Shown: positions 17,422 through 25,911 of the stretch, piece after piece
Layout: every line of letters begins with the position of its first letter
Numbering within the stretch: position 1 is the first letter of the stretch
Assembly (NCBI GenBank): GCA_031272775.1
Contig: JAISTB010000028.1
Span: 1 to 53,772, forward strand
Direction of reading: 5' to 3'
Length of the DNA stretch: 53,772 nt
Source: Fusobacteriaceae bacterium
Lineage (GTDB): Bacteria; Fusobacteriota; Fusobacteriia; Fusobacteriales; Fusobacteriaceae
Made by a program: the position numbers and the translations under genes
The notes under the pieces: model-generated
The model's database searches: none
Seen by the model: the letters and a program-made list of their open reading frames with translations, nothing else
What the model was told of the DNA's origin: nothing

Positions 17422-17450
17422 ATAATAATACATTTTTTGCGCCGTGTCAA
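17422..17450 (-). promoter_or_regulatory. groESL sigma-70 promoter
   Basis: -35 TTGACA (17445-17450), 17-bp spacer, -10 TATTAT (17422-17427), reading on the minus strand. CIRCE lies just downstream at the start point, the standard HrcA arrangement. Confidence 0.9.
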
Positions 17451-17482
17451 GGGTTTTTTTGAATTTTTTTCGCCCGAAAAAG

Positions 17483-17515
17483 CAAAAACCCCCGCGGGCG
17501 GTAAAACCGCGAAGG
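17483..17515 (-). terminator. Terminator of the response-regulator operon
   Basis: Nine-pair stem with two G-T pairs (17489-17497 and 17507-17515), followed on the minus strand by TTTTT. Confidence 0.65.
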
Positions 17516-17565
17516 TTCCTGCTTAGGCTGTATGACAATTGATAAAAGGAGTTAGCTGTGTGTCG

Positions 17566-18264
17566 TTACTGAGCGGCCTCCGCCGCGCCGATTGCGGCGC
17601 CGTTTCTGCCCTCAAATTTATATCCGAAGCCCCGGACCGTCTGCACATATTCGTCGCCGATCTTGCGCCGGAGTCGCTTGATATGGGTATCCACCGTCCG
17701 GAGGTCCCCGTAGTATTCCCATCCCCATACAGAGTTCAGGATTTTTTCTCTGGAAAGGGCGATGCCGTCGTTTTCGATAAAGAAATACAAGAGGTCGTAT
17801 TCCTTCGGCGTCAGTTCCAGAACCTTGTCCTTGAGCCTTACTTCGCGCTTGGAGCTGCAAAGTTTGATATCTCCCACATCCACGTTGATGTCGTTGTCCA
17901 CCTTGCCGTCCCTGCGCAGGAGCGCCTTGACCTTGGCCACGAGCAGTTTCGGGTTGAAAGGCTTGACGATATAATCGTCGGCCTTGAGCTCAAATCCGAA
18001 GAGCTGGTCGCTCTCGTCGGTCCGGGCGGAAAGCATGATGACCGGAATCGTGGATTCATCCCTGATCTTTCTGCAGACGCTCCAACCGTCCACCTTGGGC
18101 AACATGATGTCCAGAATCACGAGATCATACTTTTTCTGATAAAACAATTCCAAACCTTTTTCACCGTCTTCGGCTTCGTCTACGCTGTATTCTTCACGGG
18201 TCAGATAATCTTTGATCAGTTTCCGGATTTTCCATTCGTCATCCACAACAAGAATCTTTTTCAT
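17566..18264 (-). CDS. OmpR/PhoB-family response regulator (orphan)
   Basis: Two-component transcription factor of 232 residues. Receiver domain at about 1-120: acidic pair in VVDDEWKIR, phosphoacceptor Asp in LVILDIMLPKVDGW, Ser/Thr-type MLSARTD, and Lys in VKPFNPKLL. A winged-helix DNA-binding domain follows at about 130-225 (LTPKEYDLLYFFIENDG, VDTHIKRLRRKIG, VQTVRGFGYKFE). A short Ala-rich tail is extra. The start at 18264 follows GGGAGG; a longer frame adds an implausible N-terminus. No histidine kinase is adjacent. It is preceded on the same strand, 31 bp upstream, by a small exported-protein gene, possibly its sensor partner or a target. Confidence 0.93.
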   Translation of the reverse strand: MKKILVVDDEWKIRKLIKDYLTREEYSVDEAEDGEKGLELFYQKKYDLVILDIMLPKVDGWSVCRKIRDESTIPVIMLSARTDESDQLFGFELKADDYIVKPFNPKLLVAKVKALLRRDGKVDNDINVDVGDIKLCSSKREVRLKDKVLELTPKEYDLLYFFIENDGIALSREKILNSVWGWEYYGDLRTVDTHIKRLRRKIGDEYVQTVRGFGYKFEGRNGAAIGAAEAAQ

Positions 18265-18295
18265 TTCATTACCTCCCTCTGAATAAAATAGCACT

Positions 18296-18748
18296 TTATT
18301 TGATCGTTAATTCTTTTACGAGCCGGTCGGTCGCGACGAATCCGTTTCCCGCCACCTCACCGATCCCGGAATACACCCAGCCCTGGAGCCTCGCGAGCTT
18401 GTCGCCCGCTTTGAGACTGTGGTCATGGTTCAGAGCGTATTCGCCTTCCGCTTCGTCGGGCACATAGACGCCCACATGGCTGTGTCCCGTCAGGATCGTT
18501 GCTTTATCTTCCGACGCATCCTCCGGAAAATCCGTCGCGTCCTGCAGGTGGCGGATCAGACCGGCGTAAGCGCCCAAGGGCGTTTCCTCCCCGGCCTCCG
18601 CGGCCGTCGCCGCTTGGGCCGCCGCACTTACGGCCTTCAGCGGATTTTTCACGGCAAAATCTATTTTCGTTCCGATTTTCGAGAATCCGTTCAGGAAAAC
18701 CAGCAATCCGAACAAAATGCCAATCGTCAAAATCTTATTTTTCTTCAT
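18296..18748 (-). CDS. Small exported or membrane-anchored protein of unknown function
   Basis: 150 residues with an N-terminal signal or anchor (KKNKILTIGILFGLLVFLNGF) and no lipobox Cys. The first half is Ala-rich. The mature part has TILTGHSHVGVYVPDE, YALNHDHSLKAGDKLARLQGWVYSGIG, with several His that could bind metal. I do not recognise the family. It starts an operon with the orphan response regulator and is preceded by a GGGAGG site and an unusually long leader, so its expression is probably tuned. Periplasmic ligand-sensing is one possible role but is unproven. Confidence 0.7.
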   Translation of the reverse strand: MKKNKILTIGILFGLLVFLNGFSKIGTKIDFAVKNPLKAVSAAAQAATAAEAGEETPLGAYAGLIRHLQDATDFPEDASEDKATILTGHSHVGVYVPDEAEGEYALNHDHSLKAGDKLARLQGWVYSGIGEVAGNGFVATDRLVKELTIK

Positions 18749-19003
18749 TTTTTATCGCGCCTCCCATAGCTTCCCTCAGTATTCGTCAGACCGCTTTGGT
18801 TAAAAGGTAAAGTCATTCATCCCCACGAAATATTTTATCCTTTCCCTTTCGATTCGCACGACGTATGTGATTGTTTCCTCCTTCTGATCCCGTCAGGACT
18901 TGTCAATTTGTTGTTGTAAAATTCCGGGATCTCCTTTGTGTTTTTTTATGTCAATCGTTTTTTGATATCTGTAAATTCATCGGATGATTTCGACTGATTT
19001 TTT
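18749..19003 (-). promoter_or_regulatory. Long 5-prime leader with foldable element and orphan Shine-Dalgarno
   Basis: About 255 nt lie between a consensus promoter and the 18296-18748 gene. On the minus strand GATCCCG (18929-18935) can pair with CGGGATC (18891-18897). This brings one purine-rich AAGGAG next to a second, AAGGAGG (about 18882-18888). No start codon lies at a usable distance after the second; a 20-codon GTG frame further on is too far from it. It may be a structured regulatory leader or a degenerated small gene. Confidence 0.45.
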
Positions 19004-19009
19004 TCTTTT

Positions 19010-19038
19010 ATTATATAGAAGTCCGATGATTTTGTCAA
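19010..19038 (-). promoter_or_regulatory. Consensus sigma-70 promoter
   Basis: TTGACA (19033-19038), exactly 17 bp, TATAAT (19010-19015), minus strand: a perfect match to the consensus. It would drive the exported-protein/response-regulator operon through a leader of about 255 nt. Confidence 0.88.
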
Positions 19039-19169
19039 TAGATTTTATAAAATTTTTAAATATCGTTAATTTTTGGAACATTTGTGTCAAAAAATGTACT
19101 TAAACGGGATTATTGTCGCTTCTTTGCGGTAGGACAACTTTTGTGACCGTAGAAAGTTCCGGGAAGCGC

Positions 19170-19201
19170 CAAAAACAAAAACAGAGGGGCTGTCCCTCTG
19201 T
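19170..19201 (-). terminator. Terminator after the FadR-type regulator
   Basis: 8-bp stem (19181-19188 and 19194-19201, loop of five), followed on the minus strand by TTTTGTTTTTGG. Confidence 0.85.
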
Positions 19202-19283
19202 CAGCGGTCGTTCACATTTTGCCCGCCGCCCCGCCTTTTCAGCGGTCGGCGCGCTTACTCTTCGCGTATACTTTGTGAAAAGT

Positions 19284-19988
19284 CTATAAATTCGGGACTC
19301 TCTGCTCTCTTTCCCCGATAAAGCGATCCAGCAACGCCTCCCGCAGGAGATTGAGGTGCATAAACATCGCGTATTTGGCGTCTTTGATCTCGCCGAAGGC
19401 GATGGAGTCGGCGATGATCTTGTGGTATTTCCGGACGTTTTCCACGAAACCCGGCGACTGGTTGACCTCCGCCAAAGCCTCTTCGGTGTGGATGATCGGA
19501 ATCAGACTGGTGATCACCATGTTGCCGCTGGCTTCGGCGACCTTCCGGTGAAAATCCACGTCGGCCTGACTGTATTCTTCGCCTTCGCCGATCAGATGCT
19601 CGACGAGCTCGGCGGCCCGGTAGATCTTTTCGCTGTCCACGGGACCGGCGTTGGCCGCCGCCATGGCCGCGATCTCAGGCTCCACCATCAGGCGGATCTC
19701 GATGAGATCCGTGGCCATTTTGACCCGGTTCTCCACAAAAGTCAGACCGAGGGGGTCCGTGGGGATGCCCTGACCAGCCGACACGAAGGTGCCCGAACCC
19801 TGCTTCACAAACAGGATATTGCGGGAGATCAGGATCTTGATGGCCTCCCGCAGGCTTCCCCTGCCGACGTTCAGTTTCTGCGCCAGTTCATATTCGTTGG
19901 CCAGCCGTTCGCCCGGCCGCATTTTGCTCTGTCGGATCAACTGGATGATGTCATCCGCCACTTTTTCTGTCAAAGGTTGCCTTGCCAT
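19284..19988 (-). CDS. GntR-family transcriptional regulator, FadR/FCD subgroup
   Basis: Ligand-responsive repressor of 234 residues. The N-terminal winged helix contains MRPGERLANEYELAQKLNVGRGSLREAIKIL and the wing FVKQGSGTFVS. The C-terminal all-helical FCD domain (about 90-225) carries the metal-site residues in ADVDFHRKVAEASGN, RKYHKIIADSI and AMFMHLNLL. Such proteins usually sense organic acids and control uptake genes. Two TTGTATACAA palindromes, at the dctP and autotransporter promoters, fit the FadR-type operator core, so both may be its targets. It lies 9 bp after the PG0541-type gene and may be the last gene of the efflux transcript. Confidence 0.92.
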   Translation of the reverse strand: MARQPLTEKVADDIIQLIRQSKMRPGERLANEYELAQKLNVGRGSLREAIKILISRNILFVKQGSGTFVSAGQGIPTDPLGLTFVENRVKMATDLIEIRLMVEPEIAAMAAANAGPVDSEKIYRAAELVEHLIGEGEEYSQADVDFHRKVAEASGNMVITSLIPIIHTEEALAEVNQSPGFVENVRKYHKIIADSIAFGEIKDAKYAMFMHLNLLREALLDRFIGEREQRVPNL

Positions 19989-19997
19989 AGTTTCCCC

Positions 19998-20384
19998 CTA
20001 TCTTCTGTGTTTGTCCTTCCACTCCGCCACCTGGGCGGGATCGTATTCGATGTCTTCATTGATAAAATCAACAATGAGGCCTTCCAAAGCCACAACGCCC
20101 GCAGCCATAATGACGCCCTGCGGCAGGGTCAGGCGGAAACCCCGCAATTTCCCCAGCAAGGCCTCAAGCTTCGTCTCCCGGACGAGAATCCGGAAGATGC
20201 ACTCCTTCCCGGGCCAGATTTTGTTGTTCATGTGCTTCTCATGTTCGCTCCAGGCCGCCTCAAGGCCCGTCTGGACGCTGTACATCACATATTTTTCCGC
20301 GTCCAGCAATTCCTCAAGCCAGCGTTTCTGGGACTCGTTGATATAAATCAAAACCAGTTTGTAATCTTTGTGCCGAAAATTCAT
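19998..20384 (-). CDS. PG0541-type efflux-associated protein
   Basis: 128-residue cytoplasmic protein without signal or membrane segment. Size, ferredoxin-like pattern (KLVLIYINESQKRWLEELLDAE, RILVRETKLEALLGKL) and position right after an RND pump match the family named after Porphyromonas PG0541. There the order OMP-MFP-RND-PG0541 is the same. The fold resembles PII-like regulators, which suggests regulation of the pump, but no function is established here. A GGAGG site precedes the ATG. Identification is from memory and context. Confidence 0.65.
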   Translation of the reverse strand: MNFRHKDYKLVLIYINESQKRWLEELLDAEKYVMYSVQTGLEAAWSEHEKHMNNKIWPGKECIFRILVRETKLEALLGKLRGFRLTLPQGVIMAAGVVALEGLIVDFINEDIEYDPAQVAEWKDKHRR

Positions 20385-20411
20385 TGCCGCCTCCTTCGAT
20401 TGCCGGAAACC

Positions 20412-23400
20412 CTAAGCTTTCCGGAACCGCCCGAACGTCACGCCGTAGATGGCTTTCAAGACGCCCGAAATCTTCAGATTGATGTCTTCCGCCAGCGTAT
20501 AGAGGATCGGGATCACGACAAGGGTCAGAAGCGTCGAGAACGTCAGGCCGAACATGACGGTCACGCCCATGCCCTGATAGATTTCCGAGCCTTCGCCGAT
20601 GCCCAGGGAAAGGGGCAGGGTGCCGAGGATCGTCGTCGCCGTCGTCATGACAATGGGCCGCAGTCTCGTCCGACAGGATTCCAGAACCGCCTCGGTCCTG
20701 CTCAAGCCCCGTTCGCGCATCATTTTGATAAAATCCACCAGCACGATGGCGTTGTTGACCACGACGCCCGCCAGCATAATGACGCCGATCAGGGCCATCA
20801 CGTCTATGGGGAGCTTCATGAGGATCAGCCCGTAGACGACGCCCACGACGGCCAGCGGAATGGAGCCGATGACAACGATCGGCAGCATGAAGCTCTCAAA
20901 CTGGGAGGCCAGGAGCGCGTAGATCAAAAACAGCGACACGCCCAGGGCGAAAAAGAGTTGGGACATGGATTTATTCATGTTTTCGGCGTCGCCGCCCCAT
21001 TTGTACGTGATCGTCGAAGGCGGGTTGACTTTCCGGAATGCGGCCAGGAAGCGTTCCTGCATGGCCTGATTGCCGATGCCGCCGTCATTTGCCGCGATGG
21101 AGACGCTGTAGACCCGGTCGGTCTTCTGGATCTGGGACGTACCCTCGGCGATGACCACGTCGGCAATATCGGAAAGCTTCACGAATTCCGTGGGGCTGAT
21201 GCGGATATTGAGATTTTTGATCTGGTTGATGTCGTTGCGTTTAGCCTTGGGCAGTCGCACGAGAACGTCGATTTCTTCGATTCCAGTCTTGATCGTAACG
21301 GTCTTGTCCCGGTTGCCGCCGAGGATATAATAACTTAAGGTCTCGCCCACAGTGGCGGGATTGATGCCGTAACTTCTGATTTTCTCGCGGTTCAGTACGA
21401 TCCGCGCTTCGGTATTGCCCGGATCCAGCGAGGATTTTACGTCCACGAGCCCCGGTTCCTTGATGACCTCGGCCAAAATCTCGTCGCCCAGCTGCCTGAG
21501 CTCTGTGAGGTTGGATCCCAGAATCTGGAATTCCACGCTCCGGCGCTGACCGCCCATGGCGTAGTCTTCCCGCATATTGATCTTCATGCCCGGGATTTTC
21601 TCCACTTCTTTCCGGACTTTCTGTACGATATCGAAGACGGGCACATCGCGGGTGTCTTTTTTCCCGACGTCCACGTTGACCGAAAAGGTCGTGTTCTGCG
21701 TCATGGAAAAATATTGCTGCGTATGCTCCTCATTCCGGATAATCTCGGTCACCTGCCGCCGGAGCCGGTCGGCCTTGTCGAGGTCGATGCCGTTTCCGAG
21801 GTCGGCCGTTATGGAATATCTCCCCTGGTCCTGCTGCGGGAAGAATCTGACCTTGAGCATTTTCCGGGGGCCCAACATGGTCCCCACAAAGGCGATAAGC
21901 GCGATGCCGACAACGAGGATCCTGTGCCGGATCGCGAAGCGGATCAGACGCATATAGGATTTTTTCACGAAGGTAAAGATGAAGCCCTCCTTCGTCACGT
22001 TCATGCGCTCGCTCAAAATCCGGCTCGAGAGCATGGGGATCAGCGTCAGGGACACGATCAGGGCCGCGATATTGGAAAAGATGATCGCGTAGGAAAGATC
22101 TCGGAACAACTCCCGGGTGATGCCCTTGATAAAGAGTACCGGAATAAATACGATCATCGTCGTCAAAGCCGAGGCGATTACGGACATGGCCACTTCCGTC
22201 GTGCCGTTATCCGCCGCTTCCATGACCGGCGACTTGAGCTCCGTCATATGCCGGTAGATATTGTCCATGACGACGACGGAATTGTCGGTCAGCATGCCGA
22301 CGCCGATGGAAAGGCCCATCAGGGAAACCATGTTGAGCGTCGATCCCGCCATATACAAAAAGGCGAAGGTGAACGTGATGGCCACCGGCAGCGCCGCCGA
22401 GGAAATCATCGTCGCCCGGAGATTTTTCAAAAAGAGAAAGAGGATCACGGTGGCTAAAATCAAGCCCTGCACAGCGTTTCGCGTAACGCCCTCGATGGAT
22501 TTGTTGATGTCGATGGACGTATCCAGCGTGATCTTGTATTCCGTACCGGCCGGCAAAATGGGTTTCAGGCTCTCAAAGGCCTTGAGCACGCCTTTGTTGA
22601 GGTCAATGGTGCTGCCGTCGGCGGCTTTTGTGACGATCAAGACGATGGAGTCCTTGTCGTTCAGATGACCCATATTGGAAAGATCCTCCGTCGTCAGGAC
22701 CACGTCGGCCACTTCCCGCAGTCGCAAGGTGTTGCCGTTGGCGTGGATGATCATGTTCTCTAGATTGTCGATATAATCCATTTCCCCCATAAAGCGCATG
22801 GCGTACTGCTTGTCGCCTGTGCTGACGGTGCCCAGAGCCACGTTGAGGGAAGAAGCGCTGATCAGGCTGTAGAGCTCCATGGGCGTCAGATTGTAGGCGG
22901 CCAGTTTGTCGCTGTCCACCTGGATTTGCACCTGTTTCGCGCCCGAGCCGAAGATATTCACCTCGCCGATCCCGGCGATGCGCTCCAGCTTCGGCTGGAA
23001 ATACTGCTCGAGAAAGCTCCGGAGCTCAATCTTGTCCTTGGCGGAAAAGATGATGACCATGGTCAGATTGCCGGTACCGGCGTCGATCTTCCGGATAAAG
23101 GGCTCGTTGGCCGAATCGGGGAAGCGGTTCGTGAGTTTGGATATTTCTCTCTGGATCTCGGTCATCTTCATGCCGGCGTCCACGCCGTACTGGAAGTTCA
23201 CGATAATCCGCGACTGGCCGAAGGATGAGGTGGAGGTGATCTTTTCGATGCTCTCCACGTTGGGAAGAATCTCCTCGATCTGCTTTGTGATCTGGGACTC
23301 CACGTCTTCGGGCACGGCGCCGGTCCAACGGGTCGATACCGTCACGACGGGGATGTTCATATTGGGGAGCAATTCCGACTTCATGGAAAACATGGCCATG

Positions 23401-23477
23401 ATCCCGATAAACATCATGGCGACCATGACCATGGTCGTCGCCACTGGCCGTTTGATGGAAACGCCGGCTAATGTCAT
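20412..23477 (-). CDS. RND-family efflux pump inner-membrane transporter
   Basis: Proton-driven pump (AcrB/MexB-like), 1021 residues, that expels drugs or envelope compounds through the partner TolC. It starts with the typical SIKRPVATTMVMVAMMFIG helix, followed by a large periplasmic porter loop (about 35-330). TM4 has GVGMLTDNSVVVMDNI with the proton-relay Asp. A second periplasmic loop (about 560-830) and a closing helix bundle with DFIKMMRERGLSRTEAV and MTTATTILGTLPLSLG follow. Twelve membrane helices are expected. The ATG overlaps the MFP stop by 4 bp. The single Asp in the relay (TDNS rather than DD) is common in this branch. Substrate unknown. Confidence 0.95.
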   Translation of the reverse strand: MTLAGVSIKRPVATTMVMVAMMFIGIMAMFSMKSELLPNMNIPVVTVSTRWTGAVPEDVESQITKQIEEILPNVESIEKITSTSSFGQSRIIVNFQYGVDAGMKMTEIQREISKLTNRFPDSANEPFIRKIDAGTGNLTMVIIFSAKDKIELRSFLEQYFQPKLERIAGIGEVNIFGSGAKQVQIQVDSDKLAAYNLTPMELYSLISASSLNVALGTVSTGDKQYAMRFMGEMDYIDNLENMIIHANGNTLRLREVADVVLTTEDLSNMGHLNDKDSIVLIVTKAADGSTIDLNKGVLKAFESLKPILPAGTEYKITLDTSIDINKSIEGVTRNAVQGLILATVILFLFLKNLRATMISSAALPVAITFTFAFLYMAGSTLNMVSLMGLSIGVGMLTDNSVVVMDNIYRHMTELKSPVMEAADNGTTEVAMSVIASALTTMIVFIPVLFIKGITRELFRDLSYAIIFSNIAALIVSLTLIPMLSSRILSERMNVTKEGFIFTFVKKSYMRLIRFAIRHRILVVGIALIAFVGTMLGPRKMLKVRFFPQQDQGRYSITADLGNGIDLDKADRLRRQVTEIIRNEEHTQQYFSMTQNTTFSVNVDVGKKDTRDVPVFDIVQKVRKEVEKIPGMKINMREDYAMGGQRRSVEFQILGSNLTELRQLGDEILAEVIKEPGLVDVKSSLDPGNTEARIVLNREKIRSYGINPATVGETLSYYILGGNRDKTVTIKTGIEEIDVLVRLPKAKRNDINQIKNLNIRISPTEFVKLSDIADVVIAEGTSQIQKTDRVYSVSIAANDGGIGNQAMQERFLAAFRKVNPPSTITYKWGGDAENMNKSMSQLFFALGVSLFLIYALLASQFESFMLPIVVIGSIPLAVVGVVYGLILMKLPIDVMALIGVIMLAGVVVNNAIVLVDFIKMMRERGLSRTEAVLESCRTRLRPIVMTTATTILGTLPLSLGIGEGSEIYQGMGVTVMFGLTFSTLLTLVVIPILYTLAEDINLKISGVLKAIYGVTFGRFRKA

Positions 23478-24544
23478 TTCCCCGCCTCCTCTATTTTGTC
23501 GCCCTCTTCGAGGCCGTAAATCCCGTCGATTACGATGCGGTCCCCTTCTTTGATCCCTTCATAGTTAATTTCCGTATACGGCAGATTCGTCGTCCCCGTC
23601 ACGACCTGATAGCGGTGTACGGCGCCGTCCTGCACGAGATAGACATAGCTGATCAGATCCCGCACGAATACGCCCGAATCCTCGATGGAGAGCGTCTCCT
23701 TGGAACCTACGGACACCGTGACGATGGCGTACATGCCGTCCTTGATCCGGCCCTTGGGGTTGTCCACGGCGATCTTGACCCGAAATTTTTTCGTGGTCGA
23801 ATCGGCGATGGGGTTGATCTCGAGGATCTTTCCGCTGATTTCCTCATTGAGGGCGCTGATCTTGAGGCTGATGGCCTCGCCGACCTCGATTTCCGAAAGC
23901 CATTCGGCGGGAAATCCCACATATGCCTCCATTTGACTTTCGTCGACTACCGTAAAGAGCACTTTTTCCTTTTCAATCTTGTTGCCCTCTTTGACGAAGA
24001 GATTGCCGACGATCCCGTCAATGGGCGCTTTGCCGAGAAGTTTCTCGTAATTGTTTCTGGCGGTCTCGTAATTTCCCCTGGTGGAGGAATAAGCGGTCTC
24101 ATAGGGGGCGTATTCCAAATAGGAGATCAATTTTTTCTGGTATAAGGTCTGGAACTTCTCAAAATTGGCCGAGGCGATGTTCCAGGCGGTCTCGGCGGTC
24201 TTGTAGGCCCCTTCGGTGGCGGGATCCGACAGTTCCATGACCACTTCGCCTTTTTTGACCGGATCGCCGTTTTTCTTGTAAATCGTCTCGACGGTTCCCC
24301 CCTGCTCGGTCTTGAAATCAATCTTGCCCCGGGGTTCCAGAACGGCGTCGGACGTAAAGACGAGGTTCATTTTCCGCTTCGCCACGACCCCCGTCTTGAC
24401 ATATTTTATCCGCTCCACTGATTTCGGCGCTTCCGCCTTGTTGGCGGCGGTCTGGGTTCCGTCGGCCGCCTTGACTTCTTCCCGCTTGATGCAGGAGGAA
24501 AGCAGGAGCGCCCCCAGCGCAAGCAATACCATCAGTTTTTTCAT
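23474..24544 (-). CDS. RND efflux periplasmic adaptor (membrane fusion protein), lipoprotein
   Basis: Adaptor joining the RND pump with its outer-membrane channel, 356 residues. A lipoprotein signal ends at LLSSC-IKRE, so it is anchored in the inner membrane. The layout is membrane-proximal and beta-barrel segments (RKMNLVFTSDAVLEPRGKIDFK), a lipoyl half (VETIYKKNGDPVKKGEVV), an alpha-hairpin (about 105-165), the second lipoyl half (KAPIDGIVGNLFVKEGNKIEK) and a C-terminal barrel. It lies 26 bp after tolC. Confidence 0.94.
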   Translation of the reverse strand: MKKLMVLLALGALLLSSCIKREEVKAADGTQTAANKAEAPKSVERIKYVKTGVVAKRKMNLVFTSDAVLEPRGKIDFKTEQGGTVETIYKKNGDPVKKGEVVMELSDPATEGAYKTAETAWNIASANFEKFQTLYQKKLISYLEYAPYETAYSSTRGNYETARNNYEKLLGKAPIDGIVGNLFVKEGNKIEKEKVLFTVVDESQMEAYVGFPAEWLSEIEVGEAISLKISALNEEISGKILEINPIADSTTKKFRVKIAVDNPKGRIKDGMYAIVTVSVGSKETLSIEDSGVFVRDLISYVYLVQDGAVHRYQVVTGTTNLPYTEINYEGIKEGDRIVIDGIYGLEEGDKIEEAGK

Positions 24545-24570
24545 AAAATGCTTCCTCCGTTCTTCCCCGC

Positions 24571-25839
24571 TCAGATGATCAGGGAGCGATATCGCTCATA
24601 AGCGCACATATAGTCTACGATAGTCTGGTTGTGATCCACCTGGGCGTTCCGGTACGCCTCCTCCGATTGCAGATAGTCCGCCGTGGAGATGACGCCCGCG
24701 TTGTAGCGCTCCAGGTCAATTTCATAATTTTCCCGGGCCGCCGCTACGGCTCTTTCCTTGCTGTCCCGCAGTTTTTCCAGCCGCAGAAGCTCCAGATAAG
24801 CCGAGGTGACGCCGGTATCGATCGTGTCATCGGTCTGCTTCGCGCTGAGTTTTTCCTGTTCCAGTTCCAGTTTCGCGATGTTGTAGCTGTCTTTGGCCTT
24901 GCCGAAATCAAAGACGTTCCAGGTCACTTCCACGCCGGCCTGCCAGCTGGCGTCGTCGTAAGAATGCCGGAAGCGCGTCCGTTCCGCCCCGTAACTCGCG
25001 AAGGCGTTGACCTTGGGGAGCATTTCCGACATGGCGTACCTGCGCTCGGCGTCGGAATACTCGACGGCGTATTTGGCCAAAAGCGCCGCGATACTCTCCG
25101 TCCGGGCCACCTTCAAGTCCGACTCCAGGTCTATGCCCCGACTCAGGTATTTGGGGACTTTGAATTGCACGACTTTGATGGACGTTCCCTTGGGGAGGCC
25201 CGTTTTCATCCGGAGCATCTCGGTCTGCACCGAAATATTGTTTTGGGCCCCGATGATCTGGGATTCGATTTCGAGAATGGCGTTTTCCGTTTTGAGCAGA
25301 TCCGCCTTCGTGAGCATATTGAGGTTGAGCTGTTCCGATTGCACGCTGTAGCGGGCTTTGAGCTCCTTCAAGGCGCTTTCGAGACCGTAGAGGTTGCGCT
25401 CGTTGCGGACGATGGCCGCGTAGTTTTCTATGGTCGCGATCCGGACATTGACCTTGGTCTGCAAATACTGCAGATCGGCGATCTTCTCATAGGCCTTGGC
25501 GCCCTGGATCCCCGATTTGATGGCCCCGCCCCGGTAGAGAGGCTGGGTGATCCGGATTGCCTGGGACCAGCTGTTTCGCTCGTCGGTCACCGTGACGCCT
25601 CTTTTTTCCGTGATCTGCCGGTTGTATTCGCTCGTCGTAAAGGCGCCCGTATACATGGCCACAGGGAGAGCCGTCTTGAAGGCCGTCGATACCCGGAGTC
25701 GGGCGATTTCCTTGCTGAGCTCCGAAATCTTGATGTCCTTGCTGTTATCCACCGCAAGGGCAACCGCTTGTTCCAATGTCAGTTCGCGGGCCATGAGCCC
25801 CGTCGCGACCAGAATCAGGGCCGCCACTATTTTTTTCAT
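24571..25839 (-). CDS. TolC-family outer-membrane efflux protein
   Basis: Outer-membrane channel of the efflux system, 422 residues. It has an N-terminal signal peptide (IVAALILVATGLMA), then LTLEQAVALAVDNSKDIKISE, the standard OEP start, and the internal repeat LDRY-type sequences (ENYEIDLERYNAGVISTADYLQSEEAYRNA near the C-terminus). Long helical segments alternate with short strands, as expected for a trimeric alpha/beta barrel. It has its own promoter inside the end of tetR. Confidence 0.93.
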   Translation of the reverse strand: MKKIVAALILVATGLMARELTLEQAVALAVDNSKDIKISELSKEIARLRVSTAFKTALPVAMYTGAFTTSEYNRQITEKRGVTVTDERNSWSQAIRITQPLYRGGAIKSGIQGAKAYEKIADLQYLQTKVNVRIATIENYAAIVRNERNLYGLESALKELKARYSVQSEQLNLNMLTKADLLKTENAILEIESQIIGAQNNISVQTEMLRMKTGLPKGTSIKVVQFKVPKYLSRGIDLESDLKVARTESIAALLAKYAVEYSDAERRYAMSEMLPKVNAFASYGAERTRFRHSYDDASWQAGVEVTWNVFDFGKAKDSYNIAKLELEQEKLSAKQTDDTIDTGVTSAYLELLRLEKLRDSKERAVAAARENYEIDLERYNAGVISTADYLQSEEAYRNAQVDHNQTIVDYMCAYERYRSLII

Positions 25840-25861
25840 AGATCCCCCTCGGAATGCGTTT

Positions 25862-25893
25862 CGTGATTATATCACGCGGCTGTGTCTTGTCAA
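25862..25893 (-). promoter_or_regulatory. tolC-MFP-RND promoter with palindrome over the -10
   Basis: -35 TTGACA (25888-25893), 16-bp spacer, -10 TATAAT (25866-25871), minus strand. CGTGAT-N3-ATCACG (25862-25876) covers the -10 and differs from the TetR operators upstream, so a second regulator may act here. Confidence 0.75.
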
Positions 25894-25911
25894 TGTCTTT
25901 TGCGACTTGAT

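Noticed and set aside
18819-18881. Short GTG-started frame (20 codons) in the 18.8-kb leader
   Set aside because: The Shine-Dalgarno lies far outside the usual distance and the peptide has no recognisable feature; kept only as part of the leader observation.
19356-21338. Plus-strand ORF of 660 codons, rich in His/Asp/Gln
   Set aside because: It crosses three minus-strand genes of known families and has no domain; a shadow of high-GC codon use.
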